The position numbers were made by a program, and so were the translations under genes. The notes below the pieces were generated by a model. It did not search any database, had not been told where the DNA came from, and saw nothing but the letters and a program-made list of their open reading frames with translations. Shown in pieces: positions 47,577 to 57,202 of a stretch of DNA of 64,000 nucleotides (the first letter of the stretch is position 1; the number at the start of each line of letters is the position of its first letter). Source of the stretch: Halanaerobium sp. MA284_MarDTE_T2 (GTDB lineage: Bacteria > Bacillota > Halanaerobiia > Halanaerobiales > Halanaerobiaceae); assembly GCF_003337245.1 (NCBI RefSeq), contig NZ_QPJE01000006.1:1-64000 (forward strand), in the 5' to 3' direction.

Positions 47577-48548
47577 CTATTTGCTGTCAGGCAAAAATTG
47601 ATTTGTAAAAGCTTTTTCTGCACTGAATTCTTCATCTATTAAGTCATTTTCCAGCATCCAGTCAGCAAATTCTTTCCAAATCTCCAGCTTTTGATAACCC
47701 CAGTAAGGCGCATCATCTATATAGCGTGGACTCAGCCAGTTTTGGCTTTTTACAATAAATTCTCGGCTGCTTTCTGGAATTTTTTTATACAAAATTTCTG
47801 CAGCTTTATCAGGATTTTCTGCTGCAAAAATGTACCCTCTGCTCACTGCTTTCATAAATTTCTCCAAAAGCTGAGGTTTTTCTGCAGCCATTTTTTCTGA
47901 AGTAATTATAACTGGTGTATAGTAATCAGGAACTAATTCCTGATAATCTTCAAGCATAAAGATATCAATATCAATATCTCTCATTTCTGCCTGAATTCCA
48001 TCAACCGCATAAAATATCCAGGTAAAGTCAAATTTATTGCTGTTTAACATAGCAAGCAGATCCCCACTCCCAATATTAATAAATTTAACTTCTGAAAATT
48101 CTCCTCCTGAACCTTCAACTAGAGATTTTATTATTGCCTTTTCTATTGGCATTCCCCAGCCTCCATATCTTAAACCACTTAAATCAGCCGGAGTCTCCAC
48201 ATTTTTTTCAGAAAGTACAGCAAATCCAGAAGTGTTATGCTGAATAATTGCAGCTATGGATATAATAGGTACTCCTTCTATTCTGGCAGGTGTTACCCAT
48301 TCCTGAAAGCTAATTCCTAAATCTGCTTTTCCGGCACCAACAACTTGTTCAACTGACATATTACTTCCTGGTTCAATAAAATTAACCTTAATATTTTCCT
48401 GCTCAAACCATCCCATCTCTTCTGCAACAAATAGCCCAGTATGATTAGTATTGGGAACCCAGTCCAGCAGAAAATCAACCTCTTCTGCAGCAGTATTTGC
48501 TGACAGTAAAAGCATCAACACAGCTGTAAAAATAATTATTTTTCTCAT
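47577..48548 (-). CDS. thiY: Substrate-binding protein of a thiamine-precursor ABC transporter (ThiY/NMT1 type)
   Basis: A 323-residue periplasmic-type binding protein of the NMT1/THI5-like family, with an N-terminal signal peptide (residues 1-21, IIIFTAVLMLLLSANTAAEE). The mature part begins VDFLLDWVPNTNHTGLFVAE, the family's pyrimidine-binding opening, with GADL-type GKADLGISFQEWVTPAR near residue 75. No lipobox cysteine is seen. ThiY of Bacillus binds formylaminopyrimidine, a breakdown product of thiamine; the same ligand is inferred here because of the TPP riboswitch. It abuts thiX with no gap. Confidence 0.9.
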   Translation of the reverse strand: MRKIIIFTAVLMLLLSANTAAEEVDFLLDWVPNTNHTGLFVAEEMGWFEQENIKVNFIEPGSNMSVEQVVGAGKADLGISFQEWVTPARIEGVPIISIAAIIQHNTSGFAVLSEKNVETPADLSGLRYGGWGMPIEKAIIKSLVEGSGGEFSEVKFINIGSGDLLAMLNSNKFDFTWIFYAVDGIQAEMRDIDIDIFMLEDYQELVPDYYTPVIITSEKMAAEKPQLLEKFMKAVSRGYIFAAENPDKAAEILYKKIPESSREFIVKSQNWLSPRYIDDAPYWGYQKLEIWKEFADWMLENDLIDEEFSAEKAFTNQFLPDSK

Positions 48549-49316
48549 TTAAATTTCCTCCCTTTTTTGTTCTTTCCAGGGAATTAAAATCTTTTCTAAA
48601 AAATCAATAGATTTGAATAATATTATAGAAAAAAAAGATACAAACACTATTCCAGCAAAAACTCTTGCGGTTAGATAAGAATTGGAAGACCTTACTATAA
48701 ATACACCCAGACCCATATCACTGCCCATCCACTCTGCTACTACTGCCGCCATAACAGAATATGTTGCTGAAATTCTCATGCCGCTAAAAATCATCGGTAG
48801 TGCTGCAGGAACTCTTACTTTAGTAAATACCTGCCAATTTGTTGCCCCCATTGATTTTAAAAGACTTATCATATCATTATCTGCTGTAGAAAGACCATCA
48901 ATTGTATTTACAGCAGCAGGAAAAAAACAGGCAAGTATTACTATTAAAATTTTTGGTAAAATACCAAATCCAAACCAGATAACCAGCAGGGGTATTAAAA
49001 TAACTATTGGAACAGTCTGAGAAATAACAAGTAATGGATAAAAAGTCCTTTTTAAAATATCAAAATGGAAAATAACGACACCTGTAATAATTCCTGTAAT
49101 AAAGGAAATAAGCAGCCCTACTATTGATTCAAAAAGTGTTCTCAGAGAATGTCTTAAAAGAAGTGATCTGGTTTTAATTATTTCTTTGATTATTCTATGG
49201 GGAGCTGGCAGTATCCAGCTTTCTATATCAAAAAATGCAACAGCTAATTCCCAAACTAAAATAAGCAGGAAGAAGAAAACAAGTACAGGCAGATGGTTTT
49301 TAATTTTCTTTATCAT
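48549..49316 (-). CDS. thiX: Permease of a thiamine-precursor ABC transporter (ThiX type)
   Basis: A 255-residue inner-membrane permease of the BPD_transp_1/SsuC group with about six helices, starting after a short basic N-terminus. The ATPase-contact loop appears as LLKSMGATNWQVFTKVRVPAALP near residues 150-172 in split form, with the EAA-like glycine. It pairs with the ThiZ ATPase and ThiY binding protein. GAGGG precedes the ATG. It starts two bases after the thiamine-binding small protein gene. Confidence 0.92.
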   Translation of the reverse strand: MIKKIKNHLPVLVFFFLLILVWELAVAFFDIESWILPAPHRIIKEIIKTRSLLLRHSLRTLFESIVGLLISFITGIITGVVIFHFDILKRTFYPLLVISQTVPIVILIPLLVIWFGFGILPKILIVILACFFPAAVNTIDGLSTADNDMISLLKSMGATNWQVFTKVRVPAALPMIFSGMRISATYSVMAAVVAEWMGSDMGLGVFIVRSSNSYLTARVFAGIVFVSFFSIILFKSIDFLEKILIPWKEQKREEI

Positions 49317-49318
49317 TT

Positions 49319-49618
49319 TTAATTTCCCTCATTTTGCCGTTTAAGCTTTTCTGTAGTTGAACCAAGATTGTTTCCTGTAGCAAGCTTTATATAGCTTATA
49401 ACATTTCCACTGGAAGCATTCTGAACTGCTTTGTGAGCTTTTAAGGCAGTATTCCAAATTTCTTCCAGTTCTCCCTCTATAGTAGTTGAAAAAGCTGCAA
49501 CAGTGTAATCATGACCAGATTTTTCTATTATATCTATAGCTATATCAACCAGTTTATACAATTCTTCTTTTTCTGCAACTCCCAGAGGAAGACACTGAAT
49601 ATCTACTGCTGATTTCAT
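49319..49618 (-). CDS. MTH1187/YkoF-type thiamine-binding small protein (DUF77)
   Basis: A 99-residue protein of the MTH1187/YkoF-like thiamine-binding superfamily, recognised from SAVDIQCLPLG at the N-terminus, YTVAAFSTTIEGELEEIW in the middle, and the ferredoxin-like alpha/beta pattern. Bacillus YkoF binds the thiamine HMP moiety. Position directly after a TPP riboswitch and before thiX supports a role as cytoplasmic binder of thiamine or its pyrimidine. The ATG at 49618 follows AAAGGAGTG; a longer frame from a TTG overlaps the riboswitch terminator and is unlikely. Confidence 0.85.
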   Translation of the reverse strand: MKSAVDIQCLPLGVAEKEELYKLVDIAIDIIEKSGHDYTVAAFSTTIEGELEEIWNTALKAHKAVQNASSGNVISYIKLATGNNLGSTTEKLKRQNEGN

Positions 49619-49637
49619 AATATCACTCCTTTCATTA

Positions 49638-49666
49638 AAATACAAAAGCTCCCCAAATGGGAAGCT
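49638..49666 (-). terminator. Riboswitch expression-platform terminator
   Basis: On the minus strand AGCTTCCC pairs with GGGGAGCT around a four-base loop and is followed by TTTGTATTTT. It lies between the TPP aptamer and the first gene, as expected for attenuation when TPP is bound. Confidence 0.85.
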
Positions 49667-49675
49667 AAATTTTAT

Positions 49676-49750
49676 TCTTCCCTACACTGGAATTATCCAG
49701 ACCAGGTTCTAAGGGTTGAAATTTATCTCTCAGCCTTTTGGCACCCCTGA
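49676..49750 (-). promoter_or_regulatory. TPP riboswitch (THI element)
   Basis: The minus strand contains the conserved THI-box parts in order: CAGGGGTGCC, GGCTGAGAGA, ACCCTTAGAACCTG, TCTGGATAATTCCAG and GTAGGGAAG. Only small deviations from consensus occur. It controls the downstream thiamine-precursor transporter operon by a terminator placed ten bases after the aptamer. Confidence 0.96.
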
Positions 49751-49752
49751 AA

Positions 49753-49942
49753 ACTATATTTCTTATAATATTATATTTCGAGATTAAATATTAAAATCCT
49801 CTTATTCAAGCAGGATCTTTTTGAACAAAATATCTTTCGGACTTTTTTATTATAGTAAGGTTAAATTTTGTTGATGTCTAAAATTATGAATCCACAAATT
49901 TTATTCACAATAAACCATCTGATATAATTTTTTAGACATTTT
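49753..49942. other. Intergenic space between the TPP riboswitch and groEL
   Basis: This stretch is very A/T-rich and has no ORF. It must contain the promoter of the thiamine operon; a TATAAT-like box near 49765-49775 on the minus strand is a candidate, without a good -35 box. A weak five-base-pair hairpin at 49800-49822 may be incidental. Confidence 0.5.
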
Positions 49943-49980
49943 AAAAAGGCATATCTGTAAAAAAACAGACATGCCTTTTA
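49943..49980 (-). terminator. Terminator of groESL
   Basis: On the minus strand AAAAGGCATGTCTG pairs with CAGATATGCCTTTT with one mismatch around an A/T loop, ending in a T run. It lies about 40 bases beyond the groEL stop. Confidence 0.88.
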
Positions 49981-50019
49981 AATATCTATATTAAATTAAA
50001 CTATTGGGGGCGTTTGGGC

Positions 50020-51690
<1,671 letters not shown>

Positions 51691-51747
51691 CTATATAGGT
51701 TAAATATCTTTATTTTCTAATTTTCAATCCATAAAAAACAAAATTGT

Positions 51748-52038
51748 TTATCCAATAACAGCTAAAACATCTTCAATTGAAAGAATAATATATTCTTCAT
51801 CATCAATTTCGACTTTTGTTCCAGCATACTTATCAAATACAACCATGTCTCCGACTTTTACTTCTGCTTCTTCATCTTCAGGTGCTATATTCTTACCTAC
51901 AGCTACAATTTCACCTTTTTGTGGTTTTTCATCCTTTTTGGCTGTGTCCGGTAAAACAATACCACCCTGTGTTTTTTCTTTTTCTTCTTCTTTCACAAAT
52001 TTTACAGCAACTCTGTTGTCTAAAGGTTTGATATTCAT
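51748..52038 (-). CDS. groES: Co-chaperonin GroES (10 kDa)
   Basis: GroES is the heptameric lid of the GroEL chamber. The 96 residues contain PLDNRVAVKFVKEEEKEKTQ, the mobile loop GGIVLPDTA and the C-terminal DKYAGTKVEIDDEEYIILS. I use the ATG at 52038 after AAAGGGGG; the longer frame reaches into the CIRCE region and cannot be translated in full. It is the first gene of groESL, with a promoter and perfect CIRCE 40-110 bases upstream. Confidence 0.98.
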   Translation of the reverse strand: MNIKPLDNRVAVKFVKEEEKEKTQGGIVLPDTAKKDEKPQKGEIVAVGKNIAPEDEEAEVKVGDMVVFDKYAGTKVEIDDEEYIILSIEDVLAVIG

Positions 52039-52078
52039 ACAAAAATAACCCCCTTTTATTTTTTTTCTTATATAATTA

Positions 52079-52105
52079 TTAGCACTCATTAGCATCGAGT
52101 GCTAA
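52079..52105. promoter_or_regulatory. CIRCE element (HrcA operator)
   Basis: TTAGCACTC, nine bases and GAGTGCTAA form a perfect CIRCE inverted repeat. It lies 15 bases past the -10 box and 40 bases before groES, so HrcA should repress groESL here. Confidence 0.97.
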
Positions 52106-52119
52106 TAAGCACTATAGAT

Positions 52120-52148
52120 ATAATATCTAAGACTAAATTTAAAATCAA
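52120..52148 (-). promoter_or_regulatory. Sigma-A type promoter of groESL
   Basis: On the minus strand TTGATT (52148-52143) and TATTAT (52125-52120) are 17 bases apart, directly upstream of the CIRCE element. Confidence 0.75.
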
Positions 52149-52230
52149 GTCTCTTTAATAACTCTACAGCGCTATTAGAGGTTATTAATAACTTTCTTAA
52201 CTATTTAGCTTTCAAATTCTTCGATTTTCT

Positions 52231-53565
52231 TTATATTAATATTATTTTTGATTTATATATTTTTTCAAGTTCTGTATAAGAACTCATACTAAGATCATAA
52301 CCGTAATAGTCATACATTATTTCCGGCAAAATCATTCTTTTAAAAGAAAAATTGTTCTTTTCCAGCACAGAAACTATATCACTATTTAAAAGCAGACCGG
52401 CTGACATAATAGAACCTCCAAAAAATTTATTTTTTGCTTTAACAAGTTTTAATTTATAATTATCTTTACTGTTATTATGGACTAAATATTTCAGCATTGG
52501 ATATGCAAGCTCTGAAGTGATGATAACAGTGCTGACATTTATGCACTGTTTTAAATATCCCAAAAATTTTTCTTTTATATAAGGTGAAATATCATAAGAC
52601 ATTATCAATCCTGATTTTTCTCCTTCTTTTTTAATAATTTTTAAATTTATTATTTCATTACCTCTTACTATCCTTAAATTTGGATTTTCAGCTTTTTTTA
52701 TTCTATAAAATGCATCTACCCTTGATTCTGATTTATCTCCATCAATTTCTTCAATTAGATCATCTTTTTTAATACCGGCTTTATAAGCAGGTGATTTATC
52801 GATTATCCCTGCTATTACTGCATCCAGATTACTTATTATCTGAGGTTCAAGAATTACTGGATAACTGTAATTCTCACTGATCTTATCTATAAAATCATTT
52901 AATTCATTATAGATATTACCACTAAAGGTTAAATTATCAGGTGCATGTCTGCTAAATCCGGGCAAAAAAATTCTGAGGCTTTCCGGACTATATAATTCCA
53001 TTCTATCCAGGGTCTTTTTAATAAAACCAAGCCCGGTAATATGGTGCATGGAAACTATACTTGCCTGAAAAAATATGCCGTATTTTTTTAACTTTGAAAG
53101 AAGTATAAATACATTTTCCGCATTTTTGTCATTCATTAAAATTTTTCTGGCTTCAGCATCTGGTCCATTAACAGAAACATTTAATTCAAGATTTTTAAAT
53201 CTCTGCAGCTGATAAAGTTCTTCATCTCCAATATGAGAACCGTTTGTTGTTATTTTTAAATTTATCTCCGGATATTTTTTGTAAAGCAGCTCTAATACTG
53301 TATTGATCTGCGGATGTAAAAAGGGTTCTCCTTCTATTATGCGTGTTGCTGACTCACCAATAATAAGTGGTTTTTTAGGATCAATAAATTCTATTAATTG
53401 TTTAATAACTTTTAAACTAAGATCTCCAAAAGAAAAGGTTTCAATTTCTGGCGGATTATTTTTATGACTGCAGAAAATACAGTTCAGGCTGCATTTAGAG
53501 GTTATGGGAAGAATATTATCACGCTGTACTGTGTCAAATAATAGTTTTTCTCTGCTGTAATTCAC
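52231..53565 (-). CDS. Radical SAM protein with C-terminal PDZ domain, function unknown
   Basis: A 444-residue protein with the radical SAM motif CSLNCIFC near residue 24 (CxxxCxxC), followed by an elongator/MoaA-like TIM barrel with IIEGEPFLHPQ and LKITTNGSHIGD. After the barrel, around residues 240-310, lies a PDZ-like domain: AVIAGIIDKSPAYKAGIKKD, then LIEEIDG. The remaining 130 residues match nothing I recognise. PDZ plus radical SAM occurs in DUF512 proteins, but there the PDZ is N-terminal, so this order is different. No partner gene adjoins. The start is GTG after GGAGG. The substrate is unknown. Confidence 0.8.
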   Translation of the reverse strand: MNYSREKLLFDTVQRDNILPITSKCSLNCIFCSHKNNPPEIETFSFGDLSLKVIKQLIEFIDPKKPLIIGESATRIIEGEPFLHPQINTVLELLYKKYPEINLKITTNGSHIGDEELYQLQRFKNLELNVSVNGPDAEARKILMNDKNAENVFILLSKLKKYGIFFQASIVSMHHITGLGFIKKTLDRMELYSPESLRIFLPGFSRHAPDNLTFSGNIYNELNDFIDKISENYSYPVILEPQIISNLDAVIAGIIDKSPAYKAGIKKDDLIEEIDGDKSESRVDAFYRIKKAENPNLRIVRGNEIINLKIIKKEGEKSGLIMSYDISPYIKEKFLGYLKQCINVSTVIITSELAYPMLKYLVHNNSKDNYKLKLVKAKNKFFGGSIMSAGLLLNSDIVSVLEKNNFSFKRMILPEIMYDYYGYDLSMSSYTELEKIYKSKIILI

Positions 53566-53617
53566 TTTTTCCTCCTTCTATTGTGTTATTCTAAATTATA
53601 AAAACTGATCAAACTAA

Positions 53618-53705
53618 ATAATTTAAGAAGATTCCCCAAGATTATTTCTAGAGTTATAAAAAAGAGATTTCGTCATAAATGTAATTTTTATACTATAATT
53701 TAAGA
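53618..53705. repeat. Decayed repeat copy at the 3' end of tsaD with 11-bp direct repeats
   Basis: A 66-base core (53629-53694) starts AGATTCCCCAAGATTATTTC and later reads TTTCGTCATAAATGTAATTTT, resembling one end and the subterminal part of the long repeat. It is bracketed by exact copies of ATAATTTAAGA at 53618-53628 and 53695-53705. The right copy lies in the last codons of tsaD, whose TAG stop is at the boundary. Confidence 0.6.
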
Positions 53706-54733
53706 GAAGGATCTGCACTTAAGCTCAAATCTGAAAAATCTCTGTTTAAATACTGATAATATGCAACAGCTGCTATCATGGCAGCATTATCCGTACAAAA
53801 CTGTAGAGGAGGATAGTAAAAGTCCAAACCATATTTTTCTATTTCTTTTTTTACAGCTGTTCTCAACCTCTTATTAGCAGCAACTCCTCCTGACAAAACA
53901 ACACTTTTTATATCGTATTTTTCCACTGCCTGCATCAATTTAATCTTTAAACTATCAACCACAGCTTCCTGAAAGCTCGCGGCTATATCTGCTTTATTTA
54001 TTTCTTCATTTTTCTGTTTTTTGTTATTGATATAGTTCATTACTGCTGTTTTTAAACCACTAAAACTGAAATCAAAACTCTCATTATCACTTATAGCTCT
54101 GGGAAAATTAGCAGCTTCAGGATTGCCATTCATGGCTGCTTTTTCTATTGCCGGCCCGCCAGGATAACCAAGATTCATAAAACGCGCAATTTTATCAAAA
54201 GCCTCCCCGGCAGCATCATCTCTTGTCCTCCCAAGAATCTTGTAGTCTTTTAAGTCTTCAAAATAAAGAAGATCTGTATGTCCACCAGAAATAGTTAAAC
54301 AAATAAGAGGTTTTTCTATAGCTGGATTTTCAATAAAATTAGCATAAATATGACCTGCAATATGATTAACTCCGATTAAAGGTATATTTAAAAAAAGTGA
54401 CACCGTTTTTGCTGCTGTAAGCCCTACCAGAAGTCCTCCAACCAGACCCGGTCCATAGGTTGCTGCCACAGCATCAATGTCCGAAAATGAAAGCTGTGCT
54501 TTTTCTAATGATTCATCAATAACAGGCAGGAGAAACTCTAAGTGTTTCCGTGAAGCTATTTCTGGAACTACACCTCCAAATTTTTTGTGGAGATCAACCT
54601 GTGACGAAACAGTATTAGAAAGTATTTCCAGCCCATTTTTACTAACAGCAGCTGCTGTCTCATCACATGAAGTTTCAAATGCCAGTATGTAAATATCTTC
54701 ATCTTTATTTTTTAATTCATATTCTGAGTTCAA
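53693..54733 (-). CDS. tsaD: tRNA N6-adenosine threonylcarbamoyltransferase TsaD
   Basis: TsaD transfers threonylcarbamoyl to A37 of ANN-decoding tRNAs, working with TsaB and TsaE. The ASKHA-fold motifs are AFETSCDETAAAV near residue 19, the metal-binding GVNHIAGHIYANF near 120, CLTISGGHTDLLYF near 145 and VLSGGVAANKRLR near 277. The start is uncertain: I take TTG 54733 just after the rimI stop, with AAGGAG 11 bases before; a GTG at 54754 overlaps that site. Its 3' end abuts a decayed repeat. It is the last gene of the tsaE-tsaB-rimI-tsaD run. Confidence 0.96.
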   Translation of the reverse strand: MNSEYELKNKDEDIYILAFETSCDETAAAVSKNGLEILSNTVSSQVDLHKKFGGVVPEIASRKHLEFLLPVIDESLEKAQLSFSDIDAVAATYGPGLVGGLLVGLTAAKTVSLFLNIPLIGVNHIAGHIYANFIENPAIEKPLICLTISGGHTDLLYFEDLKDYKILGRTRDDAAGEAFDKIARFMNLGYPGGPAIEKAAMNGNPEAANFPRAISDNESFDFSFSGLKTAVMNYINNKKQKNEEINKADIAASFQEAVVDSLKIKLMQAVEKYDIKSVVLSGGVAANKRLRTAVKKEIEKYGLDFYYPPLQFCTDNAAMIAAVAYYQYLNRDFSDLSLSADPSLKL

Positions 54734-54735
54734 TT

Positions 54736-55179
54736 CTAATCTAACTCCTTCCACATTATTAGTGCATCACAGCCTGGACCATAATAATCCAGTCTAACTC
54801 CTTCAGCTGTAAAATTAAATTTTTTGTACAGATTTACTGCAGCAGTATTTTCTGTTCGCACTTCTAAAGTTGCTCTATTTGCACCAATACTTCTGCCGTA
54901 ATTCAATGCCTCATCGAGTATTCTGCTGGCAATTCCCTGCCTTCTATAAAGAGGTAGAACAGCCAGATTAACTATGTGCAGTACATCTAAAATAAGCCAG
55001 CACCCTATAAAAGCAGCTATATTGTTATCAACAGTCATTTTAAGATAAAAAGCTCTTTTATTATGTTCAAGATCTCTCAAAAAAGCATTTCTGGTCCACG
55101 GTGAATCAAATGATGATTTTTCTATTTTTATAATTTCCTCCAAATCTTTAGAAGTTAATTTAGAAATTTTAACTTTCAC
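54736..55179 (-). CDS. rimI: Ribosomal-protein-alanine N-acetyltransferase RimI
   Basis: A GNAT acetyltransferase that in E. coli acetylates the N-terminus of ribosomal protein S18 and can modify other proteins. The acetyl-CoA motif is LYRRQGIASRILDEALNYGR near residue 75, and the C-terminal VNLYKKFNFTAEGVRLDYY completes the fold. I take the start at GTG 55179 after GGGAG (147 residues); an ATG at 55194 overlaps that site. It lies between tsaB and tsaD, the usual arrangement in Bacillota, and overlaps the end of tsaB. Confidence 0.92.
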   Translation of the reverse strand: MKVKISKLTSKDLEEIIKIEKSSFDSPWTRNAFLRDLEHNKRAFYLKMTVDNNIAAFIGCWLILDVLHIVNLAVLPLYRRQGIASRILDEALNYGRSIGANRATLEVRTENTAAVNLYKKFNFTAEGVRLDYYGPGCDALIMWKELD

Positions 55180-55888
55180 TTTTTTGGCTCCCATATTTTT
55201 TAAGCCAGTTAATTTCTGCCTGTGGTTTTTTTAAATATTTCGGCTTTATTTTATATAAGTCATCTTCACGTTTCTGTTCAATGTACTCATGACCCAAAAC
55301 AGCCAGGATAGATGACTGCGGGTAATCAAATTCCCTTCCAGGATAAATAATATTATTATCCAGCTCGGCAGCCAGGATATCAGCTGCTTTTTTGCTTTTT
55401 TCTCCTACCACATATATATCTTTACTGCCGACTGCTGCAGCCTTTTTTGAAATAATGTCCAGCTGAGCAGCTTCAGGGTCAGATATTAATTTGAGGTTAT
55501 TATCTTCTCTAAGATAGATAGAAAAATAGAACCTGTTTCTTCCCGCATCAATTAAAGGAATAATTATACCATTGTTTTTTACAGATGATGCTGTGATTTC
55601 AAGAGTAGAAACACCTTTTATAGGAATATTATTAATTCTGGAGATTATTTTGGCAGCAGTTATACCTATCCTTAACCCTGTAAAAGAACCTGGGCCGGTC
55701 GAAACGGCCACAGCCTCAATTTCTGAAGGCTCAATTTCTAAAACTGCAAACATTTCTTTAATTAAAGGCAGCAGTTTTTCGCTGTGCTGCCTCCTCAATC
55801 TAAGATTATATTCTGCCTTAATTTTATTTTCATCTGCCAGGGCCAGCCCCAGCACCTCAGTAGATGTATCAATTCCTAATATCAGCAT
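55169..55888 (-). CDS. tsaB: TsaB, partner protein of TsaD in t6A synthesis
   Basis: TsaB is a catalytically inactive relative of TsaD that forms the TsaB-TsaD core of the t6A37 machinery. It shows the opening MLILGIDTSTEVLGLALAD, the conserved VSTGPGSFTGLRIGITAAK near residue 63, and lacks the metal-binding histidines of TsaD. The length of 239 is normal. Its ATG lies within the last codons of tsaE (20-base overlap), so translation is coupled. Confidence 0.95.
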   Translation of the reverse strand: MLILGIDTSTEVLGLALADENKIKAEYNLRLRRQHSEKLLPLIKEMFAVLEIEPSEIEAVAVSTGPGSFTGLRIGITAAKIISRINNIPIKGVSTLEITASSVKNNGIIIPLIDAGRNRFYFSIYLREDNNLKLISDPEAAQLDIISKKAAAVGSKDIYVVGEKSKKAADILAAELDNNIIYPGREFDYPQSSILAVLGHEYIEQKREDDLYKIKPKYLKKPQAEINWLKKYGSQKSES

Positions 55889-56354
55889 TATTATTCAGCC
55901 TTTCCATTATAATTTCTTTCTGCTTACCTTCTCCAAAAATAATTATCTCTCTTTTATTATCAGTTAATTTTTTTATCTCAATAAATACAAAATCAGCCGG
56001 AAGAAGAGAAAAAGCTAATTCCGGCCATTCTATAATAACAATATTATCTTTATCCAGATATTCTTCAAAACCTATTTCTATCAGCTCTTCTTCAGTATTG
56101 AGCCTGTATAAATCCATATGAATAATATTTTTGCTGCCACTATTATATTCCTGTATTATGCTAAAAGTTGGACTGGTAACTTCGTTTTTATACCCAGCTC
56201 CTTCAGCAATCCCTTTTGCAAGCAGTGTTTTACCACTACCTAAATCACCCAGCAGTAAAAGCAAAAATCCTTTTTCTATAAATCTGCCGAGCAAAACACC
56301 AAAATTAAATGTTTCTTCAGGTGAGTTCGATATTTTTCTATATTTTTCAGTCAA
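55869..56354 (-). CDS. tsaE: TsaE, ATPase for t6A synthesis
   Basis: TsaE is the small P-loop ATPase that drives turnover of the TsaB-TsaD complex. Walker A is LLGDLGSGKTLLAKGIAEG near residue 38, the switch region SPTFSIIQEY near 62, and Walker B HMDLYRL near 80. At 161 residues it is complete. The start is TTG after GAGGTG. It begins 11 bases after proC, so proBAC and the tsa genes may form one long transcript. Confidence 0.95.
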   Translation of the reverse strand: MTEKYRKISNSPEETFNFGVLLGRFIEKGFLLLLLGDLGSGKTLLAKGIAEGAGYKNEVTSPTFSIIQEYNSGSKNIIHMDLYRLNTEEELIEIGFEEYLDKDNIVIIEWPELAFSLLPADFVFIEIKKLTDNKREIIIFGEGKQKEIIMERLNNNADIRN

Positions 56355-56365
56355 ATTTATTCACC

Positions 56366-57175
56366 TCAATCACTGCTCCCCAGCTCTTCTGACCGTTCTA
56401 CTGCCCTATTCACAGCCTTAATAATGGAAGCTCTAAAAGCTCTGTCCTCAAGTACAGAAAGACCGGCAATAGTTGTACCTGCAGGAGAAGTAACCATATC
56501 TTTAAGCTCCGCTGGATGTCTGCCTGTTTTAAGCACCATCTCAGCACTGCCTTTTACTGTCTGAGCAGCAAGTTTTAATGCTGTTTCTCTAGTTAAACCA
56601 TTTAAAACGCCAGCATCAGACATTGCTTCAATAAGTATATAAATAAAAGCCGGGCCACTGCCGCTTAGCCCTGTAACAGCATCCATATATTCTTCTTCGA
56701 TAACAGCAGTTTCTCCCACAGCAGAGAATATTTTTTTGGCTGTTTTAAGCTCTTTACTGGTAATACTGCTGTCAGGAGAAAGAGCAGCTGCACCTGAATT
56801 TATTAAAGCGGGAGTATTCGGCATTACCCTAATAATTTTCGCATCATTACCAAGCTTCTGTTTTAAATAATCTATTTTTATACCCGCAGCAATAGATATA
56901 AAAAGCTTTCCACTGCTTAAATCACTTATTTCTTCAAGTACATGTTCAATAATTTGCGGTTTTACAGACAGCAGCACTACATCTGCCTCTTTAACACCAC
57001 TCCGGTTATCATCTGTAAACCTGACCTGCCTAAAAACTTCATCAGGCTTATTATCAGGATCAGAAAATTTTTTATCACAGGCAATTATATCCTCTGCTTT
57101 AAAAATTCCCGCTTCTCTAATTCCTTTCAAAATAGCTGTCCCCATATTACCTAAACCAATAACTGCTAATTTCAT
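56366..57175 (-). CDS. proC: Pyrroline-5-carboxylate reductase
   Basis: ProC reduces pyrroline-5-carboxylate to proline with NAD(P)H, the last step of proline synthesis. The Rossmann motif is LAVIGLGNMGTAILKG at the N-terminus, and the signature MPNTPALINSGAAAL lies near residue 115, with GLSGSGPAFIYILIEA near 160. The ATG at 57175 follows CAGGAGG. Its 269 residues match the family. It completes proB-proA-proC on one strand. Proline is a common osmolyte precursor, which would fit a halophile, but that is only a suggestion. Confidence 0.96.
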   Translation of the reverse strand: MKLAVIGLGNMGTAILKGIREAGIFKAEDIIACDKKFSDPDNKPDEVFRQVRFTDDNRSGVKEADVVLLSVKPQIIEHVLEEISDLSSGKLFISIAAGIKIDYLKQKLGNDAKIIRVMPNTPALINSGAAALSPDSSITSKELKTAKKIFSAVGETAVIEEEYMDAVTGLSGSGPAFIYILIEAMSDAGVLNGLTRETALKLAAQTVKGSAEMVLKTGRHPAELKDMVTSPAGTTIAGLSVLEDRAFRASIIKAVNRAVERSEELGSSD

Positions 57176-57202
57176 AATAACCTCCTGCATTCAGATACCA
57201 TT

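Noticed and set aside
49800-49822. Terminator-like hairpin between groEL and the riboswitch
   Set aside because: The stem has only five base pairs, and no gene upstream on either strand needs it.
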